The notes under the pieces: model-generated
The model's database searches: none
The model's input: only the letters and a program-made list of their open reading frames with translations
What the model was told of the DNA's origin: nothing
Assembly (NCBI GenBank): GCA_036365145.1
Contig: JAEOAD010000982.1
Coordinates: 6,474,001-6,538,000, forward strand
Length of the DNA stretch: 64,000 bases
Origin: Orientallactaga sibirica
Lineage: Eukaryota; Chordata; Mammalia; Rodentia; Dipodidae
Reading direction: 5' to 3'
Program-made: the position numbers and the translations under genes
Part shown: positions 1-43,319 of the stretch, one piece after another
Layout: every line of letters begins with the position of its first letter
Numbering within the stretch: position 1 is the first letter of the stretch

Positions 1-320
1 ACCTATAAGATGTGCTGTGTCCCACCCAAGAACCAGAAGCTGCAGGCTGTGGAGGTGGTCCTCACCCATCTAGCACCAAGCACGAGACGTGGTCTGGGCA
101 TGTCATCAGCTCCGAGGACCTGCAAGACCCCTTCAGCTGGGCTTGGGGGAGACTGGGGGAGGCAATAAGCAGGGCCACACTGGAAATGATACTCCATCAC
201 ACAAGATGGGGCTTAAAGGTGGGGCACTGGTTCTTTTCCAGAGCTGGGGCACCGGGTGCCCACTCCACCAGCACAGCCTCTGGCCATCATAACAAGGTCT
301 TGCCGTCTGAAAAGCATTAA
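1..320. other. Unclassified intron 1 sequence
   Basis: GC-richer than its surroundings, with open stretches on both strands and an ATTAAA at ~315. I could not match it to a gene; it might be a decayed retrocopy end or unique intron. Confidence 0.3.
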
Positions 321-334
321 AATCATTTTAAAAA

Positions 335-503
335 GCCGGGCGTGGTGGCGCACGCCTTTAATCCCAGCACTCGAGAGGCAGAGGTAGGAGGATCACGGAG
401 AGTTCGAGGCCACCCTGAGAGTACATAGTTAATTCCAGGTCAGCCTGGAGGACCAGAGTGAGACCCTACCTCTCAAAACCAAAAAAAAAAAAAAAAAAAA
501 AAA
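335..503 (+). repeat. B1-type SINE
   Basis: Full 7SL-derived unit with A23 tail. Target repeat aatcattttaaaa at 321-333 and again after the tail at ~503. Confidence 0.9.
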
Positions 504-525
504 TCATTTAAAAAAGAAAAAAAGT

Positions 526-682
526 CCCAGTGTGGTGGCGCACACCTTTAATCCCAGCACTCCAGAGGTAGGGGTAGGAGGATTGCTGTAAATTCGAGGC
601 CACCCTGAGACTACATAGTGAATTCCAAGTCAGCCTGAGCTAAAGTGAGACCCTACTCGAAAACAAAAACAAAAGCAAAAAA
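526..682 (+). repeat. B1-type SINE
   Basis: Second B1 directly after the first, with more substitutions and an interrupted A/C tail. Confidence 0.88.
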
Positions 683-997
683 GGAAAAGAATGCTTTAAC
701 ATTTTCAAATGTTTTTGAAACCCAAAAGAACATTGCTGGCATGTGACTTGTACATGAATTTAAATGTCAGTGTTCATACATAAAGTTTGTTGCTGGTAAA
801 AGATCCCTTTGTAAAACACAAAAAAAGAAATAAATATTTAGGATATTTTTAACATCAATGCCATTCTTCTTTTAAAATAATTTAAACCAAGTTATCATAT
901 CATTAGTGTACAGCATTCAGCTGTCTCATAAACGTTACATGATAGTATGTTTGTACGTATCAGGCACATATTCTAACTACACTTCACAATTTCCTTT

Positions 998-1137
998 CTT
1001 TTTTGTTTTGTTTTTTCAAGGTAGAGTCTCACTCTAGCCCAGGCTGACCTGGAATTTTCAGGTTGGCAGTGAACTCATGGCGATTCTCCTACCTCTGCCT
1101 CCCGAGTGCTGGGATGAAAGGGGTGTGCTAACACACT
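998..1137 (-). repeat. B1-type SINE, diverged
   Basis: ttttcaaggtagagtctcac ... gagtgctgggatgaaagg, with a small internal loss. Confidence 0.82.
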
Positions 1138-1143
1138 TTGCAA

Positions 1144-1295
1144 TTTTTTTTTCAAGGTAGGGTCTCACTCTAGCTCAGGCTGACCTGGAATTCACTATGT
1201 AGTCTCAGGGTGGCCTCGGTCGGACTCACAGCGATCCGACTACCTCTGCTTCCTGAGTGCTGGAATTAAAGGCGTGCGCCACCATGCCTGGCTTA
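1144..1295 (-). repeat. B1-type SINE
   Basis: ttttttttcaaggtagggtc ... gcgccaccatgcctggctt, full length. Confidence 0.88.
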
Positions 1296-1611
1296 CTTCG
1301 CAATTTCTTGATGGTGCTGTCCATGTAGAAGCGGTGACTTTTTCTCATTGCTTGTTCTTGAGGCAAAGGTGTGTGGCCTTGAGCAGGTCCCTGGATACTG
1401 GCTGAGTGTCCCAAGGTCCAGACCTGATTTGTCCGATTATCCAGAATAACAAAAATGTGGTTGGAAACACTCTAGCTCATTGCTCTCTCGGGCTTGATGA
1501 CTAAGGCAAGAAAGGACTATTTCCTTTTGATGAGGGGTACAGGGTTTGGGGCAGGATAACTCAGTCCAACTGGTATCTTTCCTGATTCTATAAAGATGTT
1601 CTTGAGAAAGA

Positions 1612-1905
1612 TTCTAATAGTAATCTATTTCTAATAGTAACCTATTTATAATAGTAATCTACTTCTAATAGTAATCTATTTCTTTCTTTTTCTTTTTCTT
1701 TTCTTTTTTTTTTTTTTTTTTTTTGATTTTTTGAGGTAGGGTTTCACTCTGGTCCAGGCTGACCTGGAATTCACTATGTAGTCTCAGGGTGGCCTCGAAC
1801 TCTCAGCGATCCTCCTACCTCTGCCTCCCGAGTGCTGGGATTAAAGGCATGCACCACCACACTCAGCTTTAGTAATCTATTTCTAATAGTAATCTATTTC
1901 TGGAA
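1612..1905. repeat. 17-base minisatellite split by a B1
   Basis: Units of taatagtaatctatttc recur at 1612-1683 and continue at 1868-1902. A full B1 (-) at about 1700-1867 was inserted into the array, the repeat itself serving as target duplication. Confidence 0.85.
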
Positions 1906-2069
1906 CTTGCATATTTGGAAATAAATATCTTGAAGGGTAGTGACTTAGCACTGTCCTTCAAAAACATCAGTAGATGGTATTGTGGACACATGAGCAGAAG
2001 TCAAGAGAGGGCTGAGGGACTGTCCCCTTTCTGAAAAATAAGAAATGTGAATGCTTACGTTGTCGTCCC

Positions 2070-2183
2070 CACCATTCTGGTTTTCTGAGACTGTCCCACT
2101 ATGTATCCAGGCTAGCCTGCAGTGAACCTGTCGCTCCTGCTTCTGGAATGCTGGGATCATAAGCCGGTACAACCATGCTTGGC
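2070..2183 (-). repeat. Old B1-like fragment
   Basis: tatgtatccaggctagcctg ... tggaatgctgggatcataag, heavily diverged. Confidence 0.5.
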
Positions 2184-2324
2184 ACCATGTAAATCTTTTA
2201 TTAAGCTGGGAGGAGAGCCAGATGCAGAAAATTATAAAGCACTTTTCAGAAAAGGAATTATTATTTTAAGAGTAGCTTGATAATGAGACTTGGCTTAAGC
2301 TTTTCAAGTTCATACTTCTCCTTT

Positions 2325-2575
2325 AGTAGTCTATTATTACATAGTACCTATGTGTAACATGGTACATGTGTGTTAAACAGTACTTACATAGTATGTGTGT
2401 TTGATAGTCTGTTATATGGCACATGTGTGTAGTAGTTGTTGCATAGCATATATGTGTTTGATAGTATATTATATAGTATGTGTCTGTTTGGTAGTGTATT
2501 ACATAGTACATATGAGTCGGGCAGTATCTTACATAGTATGCTTTTAGTTCTCTTCTACTGGTGTATTGCATAGTA
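2325..2575. repeat. Diverged minisatellite, ~30-36-base unit
   Basis: About seven imperfect units built from 'tattacatagta...tatgtgtgtttgatag'. Spacing varies, so the array has decayed. Confidence 0.7.
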
Positions 2576-2671
2576 GACATTTAAACAAAGAACATTATCT
2601 TACTTGACAAGGAAATGGCCCATACACCATGAGAATGTGAGCTGTTTTAAGCACTAAATATTTGGTGTAGG

Positions 2672-2757
2672 GCTAGGGGCTATAGCTTAGTGGTTGAGCA
2701 CTTTCCTAGCATGCAAGGGGCCTTGGGTTTGATCCTCAGAATTAAAAAAAAAGAGTA
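2672..2757 (+). repeat. ID-type SINE
   Basis: gggctatagcttagtggttga...ccttgggtttgatcctcag then A run: a tRNA-Ala-derived ID element. Confidence 0.75.
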
Positions 2758-2847
2758 GAATAAAATTGAATCTAAAAGCAAGTGAAACAAATAATAAATG
2801 TCAAAAGCAAATGATTGAGAACTAATTTATATAGATCTTTTATGTAC

Positions 2848-3261
2848 TTTTTTTTTTGGAAGCAGGGTCTCGCTCTGTCATTTCAGGCTGGCCTCGAACT
2901 CACAGTGATTCTCCCACCTCTGCCTCCTGAGTGCTAAGATTAAAGGCGTGCACCACCACGCCCAGCAATTTTATTCATTATCTCTTTATCTATTTATTTA
3001 TTTGTTTATTATCAGAGACAGAGACACACACAAAGAATAGGTGCACCAGGGTGTCTAGCCACTGCAAATGATGTGCCACTGTGTGCATCTGGCTTTACAT
3101 GGGTACTAAGGAACTGAACTTGGGTTAGGCTTTGCAGACAAGTACCTTAACTGCTGAGCCATCTCTCCAGCCCCTTCTATATTTTTTTGAATTCATGGCA
3201 ATTCTCCTACCTCTGCCTCTCAAGTTCTGGGATTAAAGGCGTGCGCCACCACACCCTGCTC
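2848..3261 (-). repeat. B1, DIP and B1 fragment in a row
   Basis: B1 (-) 2848-2966, DIP (-) 2967-3174 with a CACACA variant in its CT region, then a B1 (-) 5' fragment at 3181-3261. Confidence 0.8.
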
Positions 3262-3277
3262 TATGTACTTTTTAAGA

Positions 3278-3381
3278 GTTTGAGGCCATCCTGAGACTCC
3301 ATAGTGAATTCCAGGTCAGCCTGAACTAGAGTGAGACCCTACCTCAAAAAAACAAAAAAAACAAAAAAAAGAAGAAAAATT

Positions 3382-3424
<43 letters not shown>

Positions 3425-3443
3425 ACAAAGAAACAAAGAAAAA
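3278..3443 (+). repeat. B1 3' half and (GAAA)n
   Basis: B1 lacking its first half (gagtttgaggccatcctgag...) with an A-rich tail that grew into a GAAA microsatellite at 3383-3425. Confidence 0.85.
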
Positions 3444-3484
3444 CGAATGAAGCCACTGTATATTTTCACTTCAGAATTGTGTTG

Positions 3485-3545
3485 GGAATTGAGGTAGGGC
3501 TTCAGGCATGTAAGTGTTCATCTACTGAGCCACACTCCAACCCAA
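3485..3545 (-). repeat. ID-type SINE fragment
   Basis: gggcttcaggcatgtaagtg...tactgagccacactccaaccc. Confidence 0.5.
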
Positions 3546-3858
3546 TGAATCTTTTTTTATATGAAGAGTAATTAACATGGACATTAAAAGATAGTTTATG
3601 GGTACAGATTGCTATTGGTGTTATAAATGCCAAATTGACAAACAAATGAGGGAAAATATGGCTATTGATGGTTTCAGTTGAAATTGAAGTGCCTAGAATT
3701 TCTCTGTGACTGAAACAATTATGATCTCAATCACTATGTTTTTCTTTTCCCTTTTCTGTACACACCAACATATGTGTTTTCCCCTCCCTCATCCCATCTT
3801 TCTTCTTTTTGTCCTCTCACCTTCCCTTTATTCCCCTCTCCTTCCCTCTTCTTTCTTC

Positions 3859-3891
3859 TTCCTCCCTCCCTCCCTCCCTCCCTCCCTCCCT
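3859..3891. repeat. (TCCC)n microsatellite
   Basis: Eight tccc units about 80 bases before exon 2's acceptor region. Confidence 0.9.
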
Positions 3892-3968
3892 ACCTTCTTC
3901 AAAGTAAGTAGTGTGCTTCTGGTCTAAAGTAGGGTCACATAGTTTTCTACCATCTGTTTCTCACTTAG

Positions 3969-36045
<32,077 letters not shown>

Positions 36046-36370
36046 AGGGAAGGATTAGGAGTCCCCAGAGCCCTAAGATTCTCCAGCTCTCATTCTTCAG
36101 GACTGTGTTCTTACTTTCCTTCCCATACCGGACTGTCAAAGTATAGATATCATTGCCCCAAGCCTCCCTCTGGTCACTATAGGAGAGCTCTCTGAGGAGC
36201 TACAAGAAGTGAAGCTTGGGAATGGAGAATCCTTTCTAGGACACTCAGCCCCTCATCTCGACTCTTAATTGCCATTTGAACTTTTTCAGAGATCAGCTGC
36301 AATGTTAAGTGCCATATCCATCCAAATCCTTAGGAACGTGGTTAAATAAAGTCATTGTGACTGAGCGGCT
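36046..36370 (+). other. GPR143: GPR143 3' UTR and poly(A) signal
   Basis: SINE-free sequence follows the stop codon for about 300 bases and holds AATAAA at 36345-36350. Cleavage would be expected 15-25 bases later. A short 3' UTR fits the compact ~1.6 kb human mRNA. The end point is inferred from the signal only. Confidence 0.7.
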
Positions 36371-36632
36371 GCCTGACTTGGATTCTGTTCAAACGTCTCT
36401 AGTCAGTGCTTATTTTCGGTTGCCAAGCAGCGGCAGGGGACAGGAAGAGCGGGATGGATGCGGACTGGGACACTTGTTACAGCCACCAGGGAGGGAAAGC
36501 AACACATCTTTAATACAGTTGTTCCTGGTTCCCAAGCTGTGTTGAGCAGTGACAGAACCTAAACGATTCCTTTGAATGTGATTTACACTCAGATCATTGC
36601 CCATGTGTCCATCAGTTAAGAAGATCTATCTA

Positions 36633-36929
36633 GCTGAGCATGGTGGCTCTAAACTTGTAATCCTAATACTTGGGAGGCCGAGGCAAGAATATTGCCCTGA
36701 GCTTGCAGACAGCCTAGCTGCATAGTGAGTTTGAAACTAGTCTGGGTTACTGAGACCTTGACTCAAAAGAGCAAAAGAGGGCTAGAGGAACGGTGTAGCA
36801 GTTAAGGCGTTTGCGTGCAAAGCCAAAGGACCCAAGTTCGATTCCCTAGGACCCACGTTAGCCAGATGCACAAGGGGGCGCACACGTCTGGAGTTTGTTT
36901 GCCATGGCTGGAGGCCCTGGCACGCCCAT

Positions 36930-36961
<32 letters not shown>

Positions 36962-37510
36962 CTTTGTCAAATAAATAAATAAAATAAAAAGAACAGCTGG
37001 GCGTGGTGGCTCACGCCTTTGATCCCAGCACTCGGGAGGCAGAGGTAGGAGGATCGCTGAGAGTTCGAGGCCACCCTGAGACTACATAGTTAATTCCAGG
37101 TCAGCCTGGACCAGAGTGAAACCCTACCTCGAAAAACCAAAAAAATAAATTAATAAAATAAAATAAAAATAAAAAGAACAAAAGAGAAGGGATGAGGAGA
37201 TGGCTTAGCAATTAAAGGTGCTTGTTTACCAGACTGCCAGTTGGAGTGTGATCTTCCTTGAGGCAGACACAAAGTAGTTCACACACCTGTAATCCCAATG
37301 CCCTATGGCAATGGGAAGGAGAGCCAGGGCAATCAGGAAGCTTGAGAGTAGAAGCAGCAAGAGGAACCCTGTCTGAAGAGGGTGGAAGGAGAAGAGAAAC
37401 ACCCGAGGTTGTTCTCTGAACTCCATATGCACGCCATGGTACAGGTGCGCCCATACACACCATCATACATATACAACATACACATATACAAACAACATAT
37501 ACAAATGAGT
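36633..37510 (+). repeat. Old B1, DIP, B1 and composite SINE
   Basis: Old B1 36633-36775, DIP 36777-36990, B1 36994-37140 with AAAT tail, composite SINE 37190-37480 followed by ATACA-rich sequence. Confidence 0.8.
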
Positions 37511-37726
37511 AAAAACAGCAAAAATAAGTTTATCCATCTATCAATCATTTATCGGTGTACATTTTTATTTATATTTATTTATTTATTTATTTCGAGGTAG
37601 GGTCTCACTCTAGCACAGGCTGACCTGGAATTCACTATGGAGTCTCAGGGTGGCCTCGAACTCACAGCGATCCTCCTACCTCTGCCTCCCAAGTGCTGGG
37701 ATTAAAGGCGTGTGCCACCACGCCCA

Positions 37727-38395
37727 GCTATATTTATTTTTTTAACTTTATTTTATTTTTATTTACTTATTAGAGACAGAGGGAGAGAGAAAGGGAGAGA
37801 GAGAGAGAAAGAGTGAGAATGGGTGCGCCAGGGCCTCTAAGCCACTGCAAATGAACTCCAGACACATGTGCCCCCTTGTGCATCTGGCTAACGTGGGACC
37901 TGGAGAATCAAACTGGGGTCCTTAGGCTTCACAGGCATGTGCCTTAACCGCTAAGCCATCTCTCCAGCCCTGGCTATATTTTTTTTTTTGTTTGTTTTTC
38001 AAGGTAGGGTTTCACTCTAGCTCAGGCTGACCTGGAATTCACTATGTAGTCTCAGGGTGGCCTCGAATTCATGGCCATGCTCCTACCTCTGCCTCTCAAG
38101 TGCTGGGATTAAAGGTGTGTGCCACCACGCCCAGCTATATTTATTTTTTTAACTTTATTTTATTTTTATTTATTTATTAGAGACAGAGGGAGAGAGAAAG
38201 GGAGAGAGAGAGAGAAAGAGTGAGAATGGGTGCGCCAGGGCCTCTAAGCCACTGCAGATGAATTCTAGACACATGCGCCCCCTTGTGCATCTGGCTAATG
38301 TGGGACCTAGATAATCAAACCAGGGTCCTTAGGCTTCACAGGCATGTGCCTTAACCGCTAAGCCATCTCTCCAGCCCTGGCTATATTTATTTTTT
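37727..38395. repeat. Diverged tandem repeat of a DIP+B1 pair
   Basis: The block tatatttatttttttaactt + DIP(-) + ...ccctggctatattt + B1(-) appears at 37727-38133 and again from 38134. Copies differ by scattered substitutions as well as indels, so this is an older genuine duplication, unlike the three near-identical ones. B1 copies lie at 37585-37729, 37985-38136 and 38392-38540; DIP copies at 37745-37969 and 38155-38378. Confidence 0.8.
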
Positions 38396-38540
38396 TGTTT
38401 TTCAAGGTAGGGTTTCACTCTAGCTCAGGCTGACCTGGAATTAACTATGTAGTCTCAGGGTGGCCTCGAACTCATGGCAATCCTCCTACCTCTGCCTCTC
38501 AAGTGCTGGGATTAAAGACATGTGCCACCATGCCTGGCTC

Positions 38541-38859
38541 TAGGAGGATCATTGTTGAGGGAAGAGGGGTTTGTACTGGTCTGTGAGGAGCTCTTCCATG
38601 ACAGGCATAATCAGAAGTTGAGTTGGGTGGAGACACAAGACCCACTGCCCACCAGATAGCTTTTGCTGCATTTTAATGTTTTATTAGCCATTTCATTTGC
38701 TAGCCAATTTACTGTCAATTTATTTACCATCATAAAACTTTCATAGCCAAGTCCTTCCCTTCATTACAGAGGTCATCACCATCGAGGGATTTTAACAGAA
38801 TGTATGCACCAGGTTATTTCCTGTGCAGCGTCTCTAAAGGAGATATTTGCTTGAAGACA
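38541..38859. other. Intergenic sequence, nothing recognised
   Basis: No repeat or gene seen between the B1 cluster and the old LTR. Confidence 0.4.
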
Positions 38860-39842
38860 ACCATATTCCTGTGACAGTTAAGTTCTCTTGTCAGCTTGAT
38901 CAGATCAGGAATGAAATAAGAGACACACCTCTTGGGCAGGTGTGTGAGGGTGTTTATGAAGTGCCCAGTTCACAGCACCCCCCAGAGACCACCAAAGAGT
39001 CCAGACACATATGCAAAAGCAAAGAGCTTTATTTCAGGCTTAAGCTTGGTCTCTTGACTTCACCAACACAGTGGATTTGCGCAAGAGCCTCGAGTTGCAT
39101 TTGGGAGAAGCTTTTATTGGGTTCAAACAAAGAGAAGGGAAATTTCTAATATGATTGGTTGACATTTACCATGAATTTACATGTTACAAGTTGATTGGTT
39201 GTACAGCAGCTGAGGAACGTTAAGCAAAGTTATCTATAGATACAAAGCCACAGGAATATATAACACCTGCTTAGTTTTGTCTAATTGGCTCATTATGGGG
39301 TTAGTATGGTCTTTCCAGTAACTGTTCTGACTTACATTCTGGGAACCTGACCTGAGTTTAACCTGAGGCCTGCAAGGCAGATAAAGCCTATCATGGTGTT
39401 ACTTTGGTTCTTGGGTCTTTCATTTACAGAAAACATTGATGGAGGGAGGAAGACCTTGCCCCGTCTGGTGGTGGACTATAATATGAGGAAACTCCAAGAG
39501 ATCACAAAGCCTTTCGTGCCTAGTTGTCTGTACTACTTGCTGGTGTATGCATTACTCTGTTGCTGTTGTCCATTGTGGACACCGGAACCCAGATTCATTA
39601 GCCTTCCAATGTGAGCTAACAGCCAGGGACTCTCCAGGAATTCTCCAGGTCTTGAGTGACAGATTGGGACTGTTGAGGTATCCAGCTTCATGGACTGAGG
39701 AGCTGCCAGGTTCTCTGACTCTCCAGCTTGCAGCCAGCCATTGTTGGCCTATAGAGCCCATTTCCTGCAGGCTAATCTAATAAGTCCTATATACAATACA
39801 TAATTCATTCTATCGGTTCTGTTCCTCTAGAGAACTAATACA
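38860..39842 (+). mobile_element. Old ERVL-type LTR split by the solo LTR
   Basis: Flanks of the solo LTR join into one older repeat: ...gtgtgagggtgttta / tttacagaaaacattgatgg... ending ggttctgttcctctagagaactaataca. That ending is familiar from ancient mammalian LTRs. Family is uncertain. Confidence 0.5.
38957..39422 (-). mobile_element. Solo LTR, ERV1-like
   Basis: A 466-base element bounded by TGAAG...CTTTCA (TG...CA with short inverted ends) and by TTTA on both sides (38953-38956 and 39423-39426), a 4-base target duplication typical of gammaretrovirus-like ERVs. On the - strand AATAAAGCTCTTTGC at ~39020-39034 gives a poly(A) signal followed by an R/U5-like stretch. No internal viral sequence is present. 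It interrupts an older LTR-like repeat. Confidence 0.75.
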
Positions 39843-39991
39843 ATTCCTAACCACACACCCCATTATACAGAACATCGCTTCACAGTCTACATCAGGCTAA
39901 TAGAGTTCTGCCTTCTTGTCCTTACTATAGATGAGATGGGTCACAGAGGAAGCACTTGGACTGGAAAAAAAATAGTCAAACCTGTAGTCAT

Positions 39992-40771
39992 TTTGTTTGT
40001 TTGTTTGTTTTATGAGGTAGGGTCTCTATTCTAGGGCAGATTGATCTAGAACTCACTCTGTAGTCTCAGGCTGGCCTTGAACTCACAGTGATCCTCCTAC
40101 CTTTGCCTTCTGAGTGCTGAGATTAAAGGTGTGGGCCACCATACCCGGGGGCTTTGTTTAAAATTAATTAATTAAGTGTGTGTGTGTGTGTGTGTGCGCG
40201 CGCGCGTGTGCACACGTACACAGCTCATGCACATGTGTGGAGGTCAAAGGACAACTTCAGGTATGGTGTCTTGTTTACTGCACTATATGAGAGCTTCTGG
40301 GAAATTCTTCTGTCTCTGCCTCCTTTCTGGGATTTGGAACCCCATCATTACAGCTTCTGACTCTTTTTTTTTTTTTTTTTTTTTATGGAGGAAGGGATAT
40401 TTATTGAAGTGTACAGATCCAAGGGAAGTTCCATAATGGCAGAAGAAGCTTTTTTTTTTTTTTTTTAAGGTGGGGTCTCTCTCTCTCTAGCCCAGGCTGA
40501 CCTAGAATTCACTATGTAGTCTCAGGGTGGCCTCGAACTCACAGTGATCCTCCTACCTCTGCCTCCCAAGTGCTGGGATTAAAGGCATGCACCACCACAC
40601 CAACCTAACTTTTGGCTTTGTTTGTTTTGTTTTTTGAGGTTGGGTTTCACTCTGGCTCAGACTGACCTGGAATTCACTATGTCGTCTCAGGGTGGCCTTG
40701 AACTCATGGCGATCCTCCTACCTCTGCCTCCTGAGTGCTGGGATTAAAGGCGTGCACCACCATACCCAGCC
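39992..40771 (-). repeat. B1 copies, TG/CG repeat and composite SINE
   Basis: B1 39992-40148, (TG)n(CG)n 40176-40208, composite SINE piece 40209-40365, B1 40452-40605, B1 40612-40771. Confidence 0.75.
40386..40450. mobile_element. ERVL/MLT2-like LTR fragment
   Basis: ggaggaagggatatttattg ... ggaagttccataatggcaga, nearly the same words as at 49535-49615. It is squeezed between a T run and a B1. Confidence 0.5.
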
Positions 40772-40904
40772 TAACTACTCTTTAGTTAAGTGGTACCTAT
40801 CTAATGTGTCAATTAAGCACATAGTTATGTGGCAGCATAGGCCATGTAGGTCTGTACAAGCACATGGATGTTCACGTAAGGATGCAATCCCCCTGTCTTT
40901 CTTT

Positions 40905-41118
40905 CTTTTTAAAAAATATTTCATTTTTATTTATATATTTATTAGAGAGAGAAAAAAAGAGATAGAGAATGGGCACACCAGGGCCTCTAGCCACTGCAAA
41001 TGAACTCCAGATGCATGCGCCACCATGTGCATCTGGCTTACGTGGGACCTGGAGAATCGAGCCTGGGTCCTTCAGCTTCGCAGGCATGCACCTTAACCAC
41101 TAAGCCATCTCTCCAGCC
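40905..41118 (-). repeat. DIP SINE
   Basis: Full copy; cccctgtctttctttcttttt before and caatccccctgtcttta after mark the target repeat (caatccccctgtcttt). Confidence 0.92.
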
Positions 41119-41124
41119 AATCCC

Positions 41125-42340
41125 CCTGTCTTTAAGTGACATATGACTTTATTTGTGATTTGGCTAGAGGTGAAGATCTCAGGTACTCTGGATACCCATA
41201 AGCAACTGTCCACAGAAGCAGTGAGCCAAGGGGACTGGCCTCCAGCTCTTGGCTCTGTCCTGGAAACAAGTGTGGATCAGAGGGAAATGTGACACTTGCA
41301 CAGCAAAACCTTAGGCTCAGCCCAAAGGCCTTTGCTGAGTTTTCATTAAGTTCCTTAAGCCACTGCCTCTTTCACACAATAGGATCGTCAATATCTACTA
41401 GCTAATTAAATGATACAGAATGCAGCAATTCATTAAAGGGACATGAAGGAAAACATCTGGTAGCTCTGGCACACAGCAACTAACCACAAATGCTTGTTAA
41501 ATGTTACTACGCACAGTACAGAACTCAACAGGCCCCTATGCTTTCTCATTAGCCTCCTCATAACACAGCTAATCCTAACTCAAACTCCCAACCAAGCAAG
41601 AGGCTGTCAGACAAAACTCATTGGCCTTGACTTTTGTTTGCCTTAAATCAGCTCTCACTATGTAGTCCAACCTAGTCCCCTGCTCCAGAGCGCTGGGATT
41701 ACAAGCATGTGGAAAAGGAAATACATAGGCTCTCTTTATGTAACAAACTTGTGGAATGACCGTGGCAATGCCTGTGTGCACCTAGCTTGACATCACAGCA
41801 GCTAATGTGAGTCATGGCCACCATGACTGTCCCTGAATAACTCTTGTTTTTCCTCCATGTTTCCCCAACAAAGTGTAAATAGAGCAAACCATCAACGTGG
41901 AACCATACAGCTTTACAACTGAACTCTAGCCCCAGGGATGTGGCTGACTTTGATAATAGCCGAACACAAACCTTGTACATTCCAACTGGAGTGATGTCAC
42001 TTCTGTTCTGGCCCATATCCACGTCCCTGTTTTTGACCCTCACCAGCACACTTCCATCAGCAAGTACCCCAACAAATGGCATTCTGTGCAGCGTTAGGTC
42101 TGTTTGCCTCTTTCTCTTGGTCTCTGGGACTTCATTGCTCTGGAACAACTCCACATTGTGGTGGCGGTCCTCTTTTCCTATTTAATAGACAAACCTGGAA
42201 AGACACACTCACTTTACTTCCTTCTTAAGGAGACACAGTGTTGTGTTTTGTTTTCATTTTTAATTTATTTATTCAAGTGTAAACATATTATATTTATTTT
42301 ACACAGGAAAAGCCAATAATAGTTATTTTTTTCTTGGTAC
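41125..42340. other. Intergenic sequence, mostly unique
   Basis: Only an old B1 scrap at 41585-41710. A 151-codon open stretch on the - strand (41699-42154) resembles no protein I recognise. Confidence 0.5.
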
Positions 42341-42359
42341 TAATACACATATGTATTCA

Positions 42360-43095
42360 AAAAGCTAGGTCATTCACACTTATAATCCTAACATTTGGAA
42401 GGTTGAGGAGGGAGGATCATGAGTTTGAATCCAGGCTGGCCTACTTAGCAAGACTCTGTGTCAATACAAAAATAGAGCCAGGCTTGGTGGTACATGCCTT
42501 TAACCCCAGCACTCAGGATGCAGAGGTAGGAAGCTCACCATGAGCTCAAGATCAGCCTGGGACTATAGAGTGAGTTCCAGGTCAACCTGGGCTAGACTGA
42601 GACCATACCTGAAAAAAAAAAAAAAAAAAAAAACATACTTCGAGGCCACCCTGAGTCTATATTGTGAATTCCAGATCCGCCTGGGCTAGAGTGAGACCCT
42701 ACCTTGAATAAACAACAACAACGACAACAACAAAATAATAAATGCCAGGCATGGTAGCACACGCCTTTAATCCCAGCACTCAGGAGGCAGAGGTAGAAGG
42801 ATCTCCATGAGTTCGAGACCAACCTGAGACTACAGAGTGAATTCTAGGTCAGCCTGGGCTAGAGTGAGACCCTAACTGAAAAAAAAAAAACACATAAACA
42901 AAACCTAAAGATATATACTAGTAGTATTTTTCCTTCTTTTGTTTTACATTTCCTTTTCTTCATTTATCATTTTTCTTCTTTTGGAAAAAGGCATGTGTGT
43001 CTACTCTTTTAATTATCTTTTACCTGGATTATCTTATTTAATCCCAGCATTTAGGTGGAACATAGTTAATTCCAGGTCAGCCTGGGCCAGAGTGA
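42360..43095 (+). repeat. Run of B1-type SINEs
   Basis: Old B1 42360-42470, B1 42478-42625, 3' half B1 42635-42720, B1 42745-42895, scrap 43035-43095. Confidence 0.82.
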
Positions 43096-43242
43096 GTTGC
43101 CAATAGTTATATGTTTCATTGTGAAGCAATCATTTAGGTGGAACATTGTGGGGCCGGTGTTGCCTGGGCAGCTCAAGAAAGTTTGGAGGGGTGGACTAGA
43201 TGGCTCTTAAAAAAATTAATTATATGTGACTATTATATTTTG

Positions 43243-43313
43243 TGCAGTGCTAGGTATTGAACCCAGGGACTTGAGCATGCTAAGAGCTCACTACTGAGAC
43301 ACACCGTAAGCCC
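43243..43313 (-). repeat. ID-type SINE
   Basis: gctaggtattgaacccaggg...ctactgagacacaccg. Confidence 0.6.
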
Positions 43314-43319
43314 AAGTTT

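Noticed and set aside
1..320. Candidate for GPR143 exon 1
   Set aside because: No frame encodes the expected N-terminus, and no donor in the right phase is seen; exon 1 must lie upstream.
2325..2575. Regularly spaced repeats that could suggest a CRISPR-like array
   Set aside because: Units are imperfect, have no unique spacers and lie in a mammalian intron; a minisatellite explains them.
41699..42154. 151-codon open stretch on the - strand with a DGSVLV motif
   Set aside because: The motif briefly recalled the TBL1X C-terminus (DGSVCV), but the neighbouring residues do not match WD40 repeats.
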